Shown in pieces: positions 8,637 through 16,840 of a DNA stretch of 38,548 nt. Position 1 is the first letter of the stretch. The number at the start of each line of letters is the position of its first letter. This stretch comes from an uncultured bacterium. GTDB taxonomy: Bacteria > Desulfobacterota > Desulfobaccia > Desulfobaccales > 0-14-0-80-60-11. A program made the position numbers and the translations under genes. The notes under the pieces are model-generated. The model did no database searches, was not told the DNA's origin, and saw only the letters and a program-made list of their open reading frames with translations. The DNA lies in contig CALEAV010000016.1 in NCBI GenBank assembly GCA_937943575.1, forward strand, positions 1 through 38,548. The letters run 5' to 3'.

Positions 8637-8819
8637 ATGGCTGACAAGCCCCAGGAGGAATTTGGCGGCAAGGGTGGTTCCGGAGACGTGACCGGGGCGG
8701 AAAACCTCTTTGTGTGTCCCGAGTGCGACGCCGAGCATGCCTTCCCGGGCCAGAAACCCGGCGAGCCCCCCATGTGCCCCAAGTGCGCCATCCCCTTGAA
8801 GGCCAAATACACCAAGTAA
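8637..8819 (+). CDS. Small zinc-ribbon protein (60 aa)
   Basis: A 60-residue protein with two Cys pairs, FVCPEC near residue 27 and PMCPKC near residue 46, spaced like a treble-clef/zinc-ribbon or rubredoxin-like knuckle. The first 22 residues are Gly/Glu-rich and probably flexible. A strong GAGGAGG ribosome-binding site lies 7 nt before the ATG, and the upstream region is AT-rich for this genome. The upstream motif TGTTTCAGGATAAA (8601-8614) recurs before ftsY. It is likely a metal-binding accessory protein; no partner or pathway can be named from the sequence. Confidence 0.7.
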   Translation: MADKPQEEFGGKGGSGDVTGAENLFVCPECDAEHAFPGQKPGEPPMCPKCAIPLKAKYTK

Positions 8820-8971
8820 ACCGAAACCTGTCATCCGTTGGCCTGCAGCCTGGGGGCCGACGGCCAGACCCGGAGGGACGGGACCGCTCTTTCTCCGGGA
8901 ACCCTGGGGGGGCGGCACCCCCGCCCCCCCGTGTTTGAGAACCTCACCCTTCCCGGGTCAAGGAGGTCTTT

Positions 8972-9154
8972 ATGCCGGAGCCCAAAGAACTGGGGAAACG
9001 CTTTGTCAAGGTGAAGGACAACGCTGGCAACGTCTGGCTGTGCCCCGTGGAGATGCTGAAGAAGGCCTCGGAGGCCACCCCGGAGGAGCTGGACAACTGT
9101 GTGGAGTGGGACGTGGTCACCCACACCGCCGGCCAGATCGAGGCTGAGCGCTGA
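8972..9154 (+). CDS. Conserved-looking small protein of unknown function (60 aa)
   Basis: Sixty residues, charged and without a signal peptide or membrane segment. The sequence reads as a compact small domain (KRFVKVKDNAGNVWLCPVE, then a helical part KKASEATPEELDNCVEW and an acidic tail). There are two Cys, too far apart to form an obvious metal site. The ATG is preceded by AAGGAGGTC with ideal spacing, which is the best evidence that it is translated. It stands 12 bp before another tiny gene (9167). I do not recognise a named family. Confidence 0.6.
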   Translation: MPEPKELGKRFVKVKDNAGNVWLCPVEMLKKASEATPEELDNCVEWDVVTHTAGQIEAER

Positions 9155-9166
9155 GGACCGCTGCCC

Positions 9167-9331
9167 ATGTGCCAGGATCGCCCCTCCCGCCCCAGTCCCC
9201 GGGCCTTTTTCACCAACCTCTCCGGCCCGGAGCCCTGGGCAACCAAAATCCGGCTGCTCCTGCGGAACAACTGGCTCAAGCTGAAAAACGTCCGGAACTG
9301 CTGCGGCCACCCCGGGGAGCCGGGCTGCTGA
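9167..9331 (+). CDS. Tiny Cys-rich protein with C-terminal CCGxxGxPGC motif (54 aa)
   Basis: A 54-codon reading frame starting at ATG 9167, 12 bp after the preceding small gene. The second half, LLLRNNWLKLKNVRNCCGHP then GEPGC and stop, has a basic amphipathic segment followed by a closing CCGHPGEPGC. I recall similar 50-60 residue proteins with a terminal CCGxxGxPGC in anaerobic bacteria, but cannot verify that here. The N-terminal half is Pro/Arg-rich. The three Cys and a His could bind a metal or an Fe-S cluster. Translation is supported by the conserved-looking motif and by its position in the small-protein run, less by its ribosome-binding site (GAGGACC, modest). Confidence 0.6.
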   Translation: MCQDRPSRPSPRAFFTNLSGPEPWATKIRLLLRNNWLKLKNVRNCCGHPGEPGC

Positions 9332-9514
9332 CAGCGCCCCGCCGGCCCCGGAGGGGCCGCCTGCGACTTGTCGCCCGACGGGTGAGGGGGTGTGTTGGCG
9401 CCGGCGGCTGAAAAAGGCCGCTCAGGTGCCAGCCATCCCACGGTCTTGGGGGCAGGAGGCGTTTCGTGTGCCCACCCCGGTACCGGATGAACCGGGGCAG
9501 GATGCCAGACAGAC

Positions 9515-9931
9515 ATGACACATCCCCTGAAGCTCTATCTGCTCGTCAGGGTGATCTTTCTGGCCCTTGACCTCACCTGGCTGGGAATCCTGATGGCCGG
9601 CTTTTACAAGGCGGAGCTGGGCCCGTTGGCCCGCCGGGCCGGCGAGGCCCTGGCCCCGGTGTGGTGGGCGGCCTTGGTGGTTTACCTGCTCATTCCCCTG
9701 GGTATCGTGCTCTTCGTGGTGCCCAGGGTCTCTCTGCACCATCCGGCGGCCTTGGCCCTGGGCTGGGGATGCATTTACGGACTCATCCTTTACGGAGTAT
9801 ATGACCTGACCAATTACTCCCTCCTCAGCCGCTGGCCCTGGCGCATGACCGTGGTGGACATCGCCTGGGGCGGTTTCATCTGCGCCGTGACCTCCTATGT
9901 GGCGGTGAGACTGGACCGCTGGCTGATGTGA
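9515..9931 (+). CDS. DUF2177 family membrane protein
   Basis: A 138-residue integral membrane protein with four predicted transmembrane helices (about residues 8-30, 47-70, 78-98, 110-130). The DUF2177 signature is clear: the opening LLVRVIFLALDLTWLG, and YGVYDLTNYSLLSRWPWR followed by VVDIAWGGF. The molecular function is unknown. The family is commonly found with FAD amine oxidase, DUF1365 and cyclopropane-fatty-acid synthase genes, as here. It is the first gene of the plus lipid operon; the desaturase starts 32 bp downstream. A 183-bp gene-free stretch precedes it and holds a GC hairpin but no clear promoter. Confidence 0.88.
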   Translation: MTHPLKLYLLVRVIFLALDLTWLGILMAGFYKAELGPLARRAGEALAPVWWAALVVYLLIPLGIVLFVVPRVSLHHPAALALGWGCIYGLILYGVYDLTNYSLLSRWPWRMTVVDIAWGGFICAVTSYVAVRLDRWLM

Positions 9932-9963
9932 GCCGTCGCCCTGAGCCAGGAGCCCAATTCTGA

Positions 9964-10935
9964 GTGACGCCATCCAGGCTTACCTCCCTTATCCGTTCCC
10001 TGCATCGCTGGTTTGACTCCCGCGTGCCCCCTGAGGTGTCCCCGGCGGTCAGCCCTGGAAAGAAACTGTGGCGCTACAAAAATTACCTCTTCCTTCACCT
10101 GGCCTGCCTGGGGATATACTGGGTGGGCGTAAGCCCCCTGGCGGTCTGGGTGGCGATGGGGGTGTATTTTTTCAGGATGTTCGCCCTCACCGCCTTCTAT
10201 CACCGCTACTTTTCCCATCGGGCCTTTACCGCCAGCCGGGTGGCGCAGTTTGTCTTTGCGGTGCTGGGAAACAGCGCCGCCCAGCGGGGCCCCTTGTGGT
10301 GGGCGGCGCATCACCGGCACCACCACCAATACGCCGACACAGACCGGGACGTGCATTCCCCCAGCCGGCAAGGGCTGTGGTGGAGCCACATCGGCTGGCT
10401 CACCGACCCGGCCAACCTGACCACCCGGTGGGAATATGTCCAGGATTGGGCCACATATCCCGAGCTGGTGTGGCTGGACCGCTTCGACAAGGTGGTCCCC
10501 ATCCTTTTGGGCGTGAGCCTGTATGCCGTGGGGGAGCTCCTGGCCGCTGCCTGGCCGCACCTGAACACCAGCGGGGCGCAGCTGCTCATCTGGGGCTTTT
10601 TCCTCTCCACGGTGGCCCTGTTTCACGGCACCTGCACCATCAATTCCCTGAGCCATCTCTGGGGCTGGCGGCGCTATGACACCCGGGACACCAGCCGCAA
10701 CAATCCCCTTCTGGCCCTCATCACCTTGGGCGAGGGCTGGCACAACAACCACCATCATTACCCCATCTCCGCCCGGCAAGGTTTCTTTTGGTGGGAATAT
10801 GATTTCACCTATTACCTTCTGGTGATGATGTCCCGGCTGGGAATTATCCGGGATCTCAGGCCGGTGCCGGAGAGGGTCAGAGAGGCTCCGGCCCCCCTCC
10901 GGGTGGGCAAGCCCTCCACGGGGGCCCCGAGGTGA
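9964..10935 (+). CDS. Membrane fatty-acid (acyl) desaturase, stearoyl-CoA desaturase type
   Basis: Di-iron integral-membrane desaturase that introduces a double bond in an acyl chain using O2. All three His boxes are seen: HRYFSH (residues about 80-85), HHRHHH (about 117-122) and HNNHHHY (about 260-266), in the order and spacing of the delta-9 desaturase family. Hydrophobic stretches flank them (YLFLHLACLGIYWVGV and later LLIWGFFLSTVALF). Length is 323 residues, normal for bacterial members. The GTG start at 9964 is chosen because CAGGAG precedes it and because it directly follows DUF2177. It overlaps the FAD oxidase start by 4 bp (GTGA). An O2-requiring enzyme is notable if the host is an anaerobe; it would work under oxygen exposure. 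Confidence 0.93.
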   Translation: MTPSRLTSLIRSLHRWFDSRVPPEVSPAVSPGKKLWRYKNYLFLHLACLGIYWVGVSPLAVWVAMGVYFFRMFALTAFYHRYFSHRAFTASRVAQFVFAVLGNSAAQRGPLWWAAHHRHHHQYADTDRDVHSPSRQGLWWSHIGWLTDPANLTTRWEYVQDWATYPELVWLDRFDKVVPILLGVSLYAVGELLAAAWPHLNTSGAQLLIWGFFLSTVALFHGTCTINSLSHLWGWRRYDTRDTSRNNPLLALITLGEGWHNNHHHYPISARQGFFWWEYDFTYYLLVMMSRLGIIRDLRPVPERVREAPAPLRVGKPSTGAPR

Positions 10936-12163
10936 GAATCGCCGTCATCGGCACCGGCATCGCCGGCATGGTGGCTGCCTATCTGTTGGCGCCGGAGCAT
11001 GAGCTGGTGGTGTATGAAGCCAACGACTACCTGGGTGGGCACACCCACACCGTGGACGTGGCCGTGGACGGCAGGGCCTACCCGGTGGACACCGGCTTCC
11101 TTGTCTTCAATGAGACCACCTATCCCCATTTCGTCACGCTGTTGCGGCGCCTGGGGGTTGGCTGGCAGCCCACCAACATGAGCTTCAGCGTCCAGGACGA
11201 GGCCAGCGGCCTGGAATTCGGCTTCCGCACCCTGAGGGGCGTGGTGGCGCAGCCGGGCAACCTCTTCCGGCCCGCTTTTTTGAAGTTGCTTTATGAAATC
11301 TGGCGCTTCCGGCGGGAGGCCCCGGAACTGGGTATCAGACCACCCTGGGGGAATATCTGGCCGCCAAAGGCTATTCCCGGGCTTTTGTGCAGCAGTTTCT
11401 CCTCCCTTTGAGCTCCGCCCTGTGGTCTGCCGACCCTCAGGAGCTGTCGGCCTTTCCGGCCCGCTATCTGGCGGAGTTTTTCCTGCGCCACCGCTTCCTC
11501 AACTTAAGCCGCAAAATCCGCTGGCAGGTGATCCGGGGCGGCTCCCGGACCTATGTGGAGGCCCTGACCCGTCCTTACCGGGACCGGGTGCGCCTCAATA
11601 CCCCGGTGGCGGGCATCAGGCGGCAGGCCGAGGGCGTGGTGGTTCGGACCCGAAGTGGGGAGCAGGAGACCTTTGACCGGGTGATCCTCGCCACCCACAG
11701 CGATCAGGCCCTGCGCCTGCTGCAGGATGCCACGGAGCGGGAGAGGGAGATTCTGGGGGCTTTCCCCTACCAGGAAAATTCCGTGGTGCTGCACTCCGAC
11801 ATCACGCTGCTCCCTCGGCGGCGGGCGGCCTGGGCCAGCTGGAATTATTATCTGCCCAGGGAACCCCAAATGCGGGCTACCCTGACCTACCACATGAACC
11901 GCCTCCAGGGTCTTAGCGCCCCGGGGGAATTCCTGGTCACTTTGAACCGGGACCGGGACATCGATTTGGCCCGGGTGATCAAAAAGCTGGTCTACCACCA
12001 TCCGGTGTATCGGCGTCAGGCCCCGCTGGTGCAGCAGCGCTGGCCGGAGATCAATGGCGTTTACCGCACCTCCTTCTGCGGCGCCTATTGGGGCTACGGC
12101 TTCCACGAAGACGGGGTGGCAAGCGCCCTTAAGGTCTGCCGGGAATTTGGGAAAACCTTGTGA
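10932..12163 (+). pseudogene. FAD-dependent amine oxidase/desaturase-like protein, split by a one-base frameshift
   Basis: Flavoprotein of the amine-oxidase family usually encoded beside DUF1365 and CFA synthase. The first part has the FAD motif IAVIGTGIAGMVAAYLLA and YEANDYLGGHTHTV. It stays homologous up to RREAPEL at about 11330, then runs into unrelated codons and stops at 11411. The natural continuation YQTTLGEYLAAKGYSRAFVQ is in a frame one base earlier, starting at TAT 11333, and continues to FCGAYWGYGFHEDGVASALK (FAD-closing motif) and the stop at 12163. Adding one G at CTGGG/TAT (11328-11333) restores a 410-residue protein. The rest is undamaged, so the lesion is recent or a sequencing/assembly error. 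GTGA overlaps link it to the genes on both sides. Confidence 0.85.
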
Positions 12164-12945
12164 CGGGAGCCAGTTGCCTCTATGAGGGCCATCTTCGCCA
12201 CCGTCGCTTTTTCCCGGTGGTCAACCGCTTCCGTTACCGGGTCTTTTTCCTCTATCTGGACCTGGCCGAGCTTCCCACCCTCTTTCAGGGGCGGTGGCTG
12301 TGGTCCGCTGACCGGGTGAACCTGGCTTATTTCCGCCGCCGGGACCACCTGGGCGACCCCCGGGTGCCCCTGGAGCAGGCGGTCGGGGACCTGGTGGCGG
12401 CCCGAACCGGCACCCGGCCAAAGGGGCCCATCCGCCTCCTCACCCACCTGCGCTACTTCGGTTACTGCTTCAATCCGGCCAGCTTTTATTACTGCTATGA
12501 CCCGGCCGGCGAGCGGGTGACGACCATCGTGGTGGAGGTCCACAACACGCCCTGGGGGGAGGAGCACTGCTACGTCCTGGACGAGAGCCAAAATGAGCAC
12601 CGGGTCCCTGGCCACAAGCGCTTTCAGTTTGCCAAGGCCTTCCACGTCTCCCCCTTCCTCCCCATGGACCTCTGGTATGACTGGCGCTTCACCGAGCCCA
12701 AGGAGACCTTGAACGCCCATTTCATGAGTTTCCGGGAGGGACGCAGAATTTTTGACGCCACCCTGACGCTCTCCCGGCGGGAGTTCACCTCCCGCAATCT
12801 CACCCGGGTGCTGCTGAGGTCTCCCTCCATGACCTTCAAGGTCATCACCCTGATCTACTGGCAGGCCCTGCGTCTGTGGCTCAAGGGGGCCACCTTCTAT
12901 GTCCATCCCACAAAACGGCACAAGAAAGGACGGGCGCCGGTATGA
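12160..12945 (+). CDS. DUF1365 family protein
   Basis: A 261-residue protein of family DUF1365, recognised from the opening YEGHLRHRRFFPVVNRFRYR, the central HLRYFGYCFNPASFYYCYD, and VEVHNTPWGEEHCYVLDE. Members lie almost always between an FAD amine oxidase and a CFA-type methyltransferase. One such set is, as I recall, tied to furan fatty-acid formation in Rhodobacter. The biochemical role of this copy is not shown by sequence. The GTG start overlaps the previous stop (GTGA) and the stop overlaps the cfa start (ATGA), so translation is coupled. The gene itself is intact although both neighbours in the operon carry lesions. Confidence 0.9.
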   Translation: MTGASCLYEGHLRHRRFFPVVNRFRYRVFFLYLDLAELPTLFQGRWLWSADRVNLAYFRRRDHLGDPRVPLEQAVGDLVAARTGTRPKGPIRLLTHLRYFGYCFNPASFYYCYDPAGERVTTIVVEVHNTPWGEEHCYVLDESQNEHRVPGHKRFQFAKAFHVSPFLPMDLWYDWRFTEPKETLNAHFMSFREGRRIFDATLTLSRREFTSRNLTRVLLRSPSMTFKVITLIYWQALRLWLKGATFYVHPTKRHKKGRAPV

Positions 12946-14228
12946 GCACGCCTACCATTTTGCCGCGGCTCGACTCGCTTCCCCTCACCTCCGGCCCCTG
13001 GGACCGGCTGGCCCGGCAGGTGATTCTCCGGCTGCTGGGCAGGCTGACATGGGGCCGCCTCACCCTGGTGGACAACGGCCAGGTCATGAGCTTCGGGGAG
13101 CCCGCCCAGCAGGCAGAGCTCAGGGCCACCGTCACCGTCCACCACCCCCGCTTTTACCGGAGCCTGCTTGTGTCCGGCAGCCGGGGTCTGGGCGAGGCAT
13201 ACATTGCCGGCTGGTGGTCCGCCGACGACCTGGCCGCGGTGATCCGCCTCCTGGCCCGCAATCTCCCGGAGTGGGATAAGAGTTTCGGGAAGTGGATCCA
13301 CCTGGCGGCGCCTTTTTTTACCCTCCTGAAATGGCCGTTCCGCAACACCCTGTCCGGCAGCCGGGCCAACATCGCCGCCCACTACGACCTGGGAAACGAT
13401 TTTTACGCCCTGTTTCTGGACGAGACCCTCACCTATTCCTGCGGCATCTTCGAGCGGGCGGACAGCACCTTGAAAGAAGCCTCCCTGGCCAAATACGACC
13501 GCATCTGCCGCAAGCTGAACCTCAGTCCCGGGGATCAGGTCCTGGAGATCGGCTGCGGCTGGGGCGGCTTTGCCCTCCATGCCGCCGGCCGCTACGGCTG
13601 CCGGGTGACCGCCACCACCCTCTCCCGGGCCCAGTATGAGCTGGCCCGGGAACGCATTGCCGCCGCCGGGCTGGGCGACCGGGTGACGCTGCTCCTTTAG
13701 GATTACCGGCAACTGGAGGGGACGTACGACAAGCTGGTCTCCATCGAAATGATCGAGGCGGTGGGCTGCGAATACTGGGACACCTTATTCAAGGTGTGCA
13801 GTGAGCGCCTGAGGGAGAACGGCCTCATGTGCCTTAAGGCCATCACCATGGCCGACCAGGCCTTTGACCGCTACCGGCGCTCGTATGATTTCATCCGCAG
13901 CCATGTCTTTCCGGGGAGCTGCCTCACCTCGGTGGCGGCCATGACGGCCTCCCTGGCCCGGGTCACGGATCTGCGGCTCATCCACCTGGAAGAGATCACG
14001 CCGCATTATGTCACCACCTTACGGCACTGGCGGCAGCGCTTTTTCGCCCGTCTCGACGAAGCCCGGGCCCTGGGTTTCCCGGAGAGCTTTATCCGCCTGT
14101 GGGAATTCTACCTGTGCTATTGCGAGGGGGGCTTTGCGGAGCGGCGCATCGGGGATGTGCAGATGGTGCTGGCCAAACCCGGGTATCGGGAGAGCCGCTG
14201 GCCCCTGCCGGGTGCCGCCGGCGCCTGA
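12942..14228 (+). CDS. cfa: Cyclopropane-fatty-acyl-phospholipid synthase interrupted by in-frame amber codon
   Basis: SAM-dependent methyltransferase that adds a methylene across, or methylates, double bonds of phospholipid acyl chains at the membrane. Start ATG 12942 overlaps the DUF1365 stop (ATGA). Seen: AHYDLGNDFYALFLDETLTY followed by SCG (the active-site Cys region), VLEIGCGWGGFALHAA (SAM-binding motif I), SIEMIEAVG (catalytic Glu) and the C-terminal HWRQRFFARLDEA. Codon 253 is TAG (13698-13700), exactly between VTLLL and DYRQL, where other CFA synthases have Gln (LLQDYR in E. coli). A C-to-T change of CAG explains it. Downstream coding is intact and in the same frame to 14228, for 428 residues in total. 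Without readthrough or suppression the product stops after the SAM motif and would be inactive. Pyrrolysine is unlikely at a Gln position. Confidence 0.87.
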
Positions 14229-14407
14229 GACCGGGAGGCCGGTGGGGCCTCGGTCGGTTTCAGGAGGAAAGGAAGGGCATGGGAGCCCCCGGCACCTGGA
14301 TGGGGCCTCCTGGAGGAGATACCGGAATTTTTTATGAGTTTCGGCCCGGGGGCGAAAGGGCCGTGACCATCTGAGCCCTGGGGGAACAGGAAGACGCCGC
14401 CCCGACT

Positions 14408-14731
14408 TCAGTCTCGGTGACCTTGTGGCTGAGCTCGAGGCTTCCGGTGGCGCAGCACCCGCTCCGGCGGCTGGCGGCGCACCCAGCGGAGGAATTTCTG
14501 CATCTCGGGGTGCCGGCGGATCCGGTCCGGGCTGAAAAATTCAGTGGCCAGCTCCTTGTCGGTGAACAGGGAATGGACCTTGCGATGGCAGGTGCGGTGC
14601 AGGTAAGCGGCCTCGGTGCCGCCGTGGGATCTGGGCCGCCAGTGGTGGCGGTCGGTGCTCTCGCCTGGGAGCAAAGGCCGGCCGCAGATGGGGCAGGGAC
14701 CCAGATGGTCAGGAAGGCTGGCTGTGCTCAT
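14408..14731 (-). CDS. HNH endonuclease-like protein (107 aa)
   Basis: A small HNH-type zinc nuclease fold. CPICGRPL gives the first Cys pair, DRHHWRPRSHGGTEAAYLHR carries the catalytic His of the HNH motif, and TCHRKVHSLFTDKELA has the second His and the closing helix. The C-terminal 40 residues are Arg-rich and may bind nucleic acid. At 107 residues it is a stand-alone HNH domain with no fused specificity domain. Such genes can be restriction-related, phage-derived or housekeeping, and nothing nearby decides between these. Its ATG overlaps a doubtful 60-residue frame by 4 bp. It is the last gene of the minus group, converging on cfa. Confidence 0.75.
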   Translation of the reverse strand: MSTASLPDHLGPCPICGRPLLPGESTDRHHWRPRSHGGTEAAYLHRTCHRKVHSLFTDKELATEFFSPDRIRRHPEMQKFLRWVRRQPPERVLRHRKPRAQPQGHRD

Positions 14732-14910
14732 GGTATCTGGCTGTCCTGCCGGCGAGTGTCCCGGGCGAGGATAAAAGCCCCGCCGACGGAGGCGCCGGCG
14801 GCCTCAAGCTTTTGCCGGCAGCTTTCACCAGAGGAATCAGGGGGCAGTGGCCCACGCCTCCTCCTTTGGGCCCTTATCTCCACCTCCGGCTCGCTGACCG
14901 TATAAGCCAC
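14728..14910 (-). CDS. Doubtful small open frame (60 aa)
   Basis: A frame from GTG 14910 to TGA 14728, filling the gap between the DUF2237 gene (ends 14920) and the HNH gene (starts 14731), with a 4-bp ATGA overlap onto HNH. The product is Arg/Gln-rich without a motif. The only arguments for it are its position and the overlap; the ribosome-binding site is weak and the start is GTG. Confidence 0.22.
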   Translation of the reverse strand: MAYTVSEPEVEIRAQRRRRGPLPPDSSGESCRQKLEAAGASVGGAFILARDTRRQDSQIP

Positions 14911-14919
14911 TCTTCTGAG

Positions 14920-15291
14920 TCAGGCCTCGTCCAGGGCATGCCTTTTCAGATCCGCCAGGGAGACAAATTTCAGGGCGGCCTCGTGGGTGGCCGCCAGGAC
15001 CACCGGCGGGGCCACTCCCGCCGCCAGGGCTTCCCGCCAGCGCAGGGCGCACAGACACCAGCGGTCTCCCGGTTTTAAGCCGGGGAAGCCAAACTCCGGC
15101 GCCGGGGTGGTGAGGTCATTGCCTCGGGCTCGGGTGAAGGCCAGAAATTCCGCCGTCACCTGAGCGCAGATGACATGGGTGCCCGTATCCTCCGGCCCCG
15201 TCACACAGGTGCCGGTGCGAAAAAAGCCGGTGCGGGGGGAAAGGGAGCAGATCTCCAGCTTGCCGCCCAGGACATTTCTGGCCTCGGCCAT
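14920..15291 (-). CDS. DUF2237 family protein
   Basis: A 123-residue soluble protein of family DUF2237: ARNVLGGKLEICSLSPRTGF at the start, CVTGPEDTGTHVICAQVT in the middle and LKPGDRWCLCALRWREAL near the C-terminus, with the conserved Cys positions. Function unknown. I placed the start at ATG 15291 because AAGGAG lies 5-7 nt before it and homology begins there; a GTG ten codons upstream is weaker. It is 40 bp downstream of the DUF4174 gene in the same operon. Confidence 0.85.
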   Translation of the reverse strand: MAEARNVLGGKLEICSLSPRTGFFRTGTCVTGPEDTGTHVICAQVTAEFLAFTRARGNDLTTPAPEFGFPGLKPGDRWCLCALRWREALAAGVAPPVVLAATHEAALKFVSLADLKRHALDEA

Positions 15292-15330
15292 GGGGCTCTC
15301 CTTGTCTGACACAGGTTTCACACCGATTCC

Positions 15331-15792
15331 TCATGACTTGCGCTCCTGCATCTCCTGGCGGCGCATGGGCATGCTGTCAATGAGGGCAAAGAGGTCGGCC
15401 AGAGGCACCTGACGCCTCTCTTGCAGCTTCACCCCGCCGTCCTTGCCCACCAGCACCACGGTAAAGGCGCCGGAGGGGACCCCGAAGCGTTGCCGCAGGG
15501 CCTGAGCCTGCTCACGGGAGAGTTCCCGGCCATTCTGAAAACTTCTCCCCGCCTCCAGGACCCGGAACACAAGGAGATCCCGGTCCGTGACGCCTCTGGC
15601 CTGCTCCTTAAGTTCCCCCACCATGGCCTGGTAGGCGGGGTGCTCGGCGGTGGGCGCAAAGAGAAGGAGCAGGCGGTTTTGCCAGCGGTAGCGGGTCAGA
15701 TCGCTCCTCTCCCCACCCCATGCCGCCTTCATGACGAGCACGCTCACAACCAGAATCAAACTGCACCAGAGAAGGATAATCCTGGCTGACAT
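15331..15792 (-). CDS. DUF4174 family exported protein
   Basis: A 153-residue protein with an N-terminal hydrophobic segment (IILLWCSLILVVSVLVM, residues 4-20) acting as signal or anchor, followed by a thioredoxin-like DUF4174 domain: WQNRLLLLFAPTAEHPAYQA, then FGVPSGAFTVVLVGKDGGVK and FALIDSMPMRRQEMQE. No active-site CxxC is present, as usual for DUF4174. The longer frame starting at 15858 is rejected because it overlaps the preceding gene and lacks homology; the ATG at 15792 begins the signal segment. It is 10 bp downstream of the CFA-like methyltransferase, so probably co-transcribed. The periplasmic role is unknown. Confidence 0.82.
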   Translation of the reverse strand: MSARIILLWCSLILVVSVLVMKAAWGGERSDLTRYRWQNRLLLLFAPTAEHPAYQAMVGELKEQARGVTDRDLLVFRVLEAGRSFQNGRELSREQAQALRQRFGVPSGAFTVVLVGKDGGVKLQERRQVPLADLFALIDSMPMRRQEMQERKS

Positions 15793-15802
15793 CTCTTTTC
15801 CC

Positions 15803-16840
15803 TCATGAATTCCGGTGTCGGAGCCGGTAATGGGACACCTGCCACTCCTCGCCCCCACGGTAACCCCAGAGCTCCGCGCAGGCCAGGAAAAAGAGGCGCC
15901 AGCGCCTGAGCCAGCGGTCCGCTGCGGCGGTGCCGTAACAATCCCGGAAAATCCCCCGGATCTCCTCCCGGTGGGCGTCCAGGTTGGCCAGCCAGGCCGC
16001 GGCGGTGCGCTGATAGTGCCGGCCGTTCACCCGCCAGTGGCCCTCCACCACCAGGTCCTCCTGGCAGTGGAGGAGAAGGTCGTCCGAGGGCATCATGCCG
16101 CCGGTGAAGAAGGTGCGGCCCAGCCAGTCCGCCGCGCCCGTGGTCTCAAAGAGGTAGGCATACCGCCTGTGGCTGAAGACGTGAACGAAGAGCCTCCCCT
16201 CCGGCTTCAGCCAGGCGGCCACCCGTTTTAAAACCTCCGGCCAGTTGCGCAGGTGCTCGAACATCTCCACCGAGACGATGCGGTCAAAGGTCCGGCCGGG
16301 GGCAAAGTCGTTCATGTCCGCCGTGGCCACCTCCACCTGAGGAAGTCCTCGGGCAGCGGCCCGCCGGCGGATGAACTCCCCCTGGGGGCGGGAGTTGGAG
16401 ACCGCCAGCATCCGGGCCCGGGGAAAATGCTCCGCCGCCCATAGGGTGAAAGAGCCCCAGCCGCAGCCCAGATCCAGGATGTCCAGACCGTCTCTCAGGT
16501 CGGCCCGCCGGGCGGTGAGAGACAGCATGGCTTCCTCCGCTTCATCCAGGGAGGTGCCCCCTGGGGGCCAGGAGCAGCAACTGTATTTGAGCCGCCGCCC
16601 CAACACGTGCTCAAAAAAGGCGGGCGGCAGTTCGTAATGCTGCTCATTGGCGGCCCGGGTGGCCACCGCAATGGGGCTGTGCCGCAGATCCGTGAGAAAG
16701 CGTTGCAGGTGCTCCCCCTCTGCCGCCCGCTCCCGGCGGGCCTCCTTGGCCAGACGCCGGCGGCAGAGGGCCCGGATGCCCACCCGCACCAGGGGATCGG
16801 GGATAAGGCCCCGTTCCGCCAGCTCCATCAGCACTCTCAT
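15803..16840 (-). CDS. CFA-family SAM methyltransferase, coclaurine N-methyltransferase-like
   Basis: A 345-residue class I methyltransferase of the Mycolic_acid/CFA synthase family, different from the cfa at 12942. Seen: [40 protein letters not shown], the SAM motif [39 protein letters not shown] and [20 protein letters not shown] with the catalytic Glu. The SNSxxQ and VEMFEHxRNW patterns group it with proteins resembling plant coclaurine N-methyltransferase rather than classic cyclopropane synthases. The acceptor could be an unsaturated lipid or an amine; sequence alone does not decide. Its ATG overlaps the DUF1295 stop (ATGA). With DUF1295 and the rhodanese it forms a minus operon that converges on the other lipid genes. 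Confidence 0.88.
   Translation of the reverse strand: MRVLMELAERGLIPDPLVRVGIRALCRRRLAKEARRERAAEGEHLQRFLTDLRHSPIAVATRAANEQHYELPPAFFEHVLGRRLKYSCCSWPPGGTSLDEAEEAMLSLTARRADLRDGLDILDLGCGWGSFTLWAAEHFPRARMLAVSNSRPQGEFIRRRAAARGLPQVEVATADMNDFAPGRTFDRIVSVEMFEHLRNWPEVLKRVAAWLKPEGRLFVHVFSHRRYAYLFETTGAADWLGRTFFTGGMMPSDDLLLHCQEDLVVEGHWRVNGRHYQRTAAAWLANLDAHREEIRGIFRDCYGTAAADRWLRRWRLFFLACAELWGYRGGEEWQVSHYRLRHRNS

Noticed and set aside
9343-9359. CGGCCCC-GGA-GGGGCCG hairpin after the tiny Cys-rich gene
   Set aside because: A good 7-bp stem, but no T-tract follows, so it is not reported as a terminator.
9332-9514. Possible riboswitch before the DUF2177 gene
   Set aside because: Short complementary segments occur (CCGGATGAACCGG), but I could not match them to cobalamin or any other known riboswitch core.
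13698-13700. Pyrrolysine at the cfa amber codon
   Set aside because: Relatives have Gln at this position and a one-base change from CAG explains the TAG; nothing points to Pyl insertion.
14228-14407. Possible terminator after cfa (GACCGGGAGGCC ... GGCCTCGGTC)
   Set aside because: The stem needs bulges and is followed by only three T; support is too weak.
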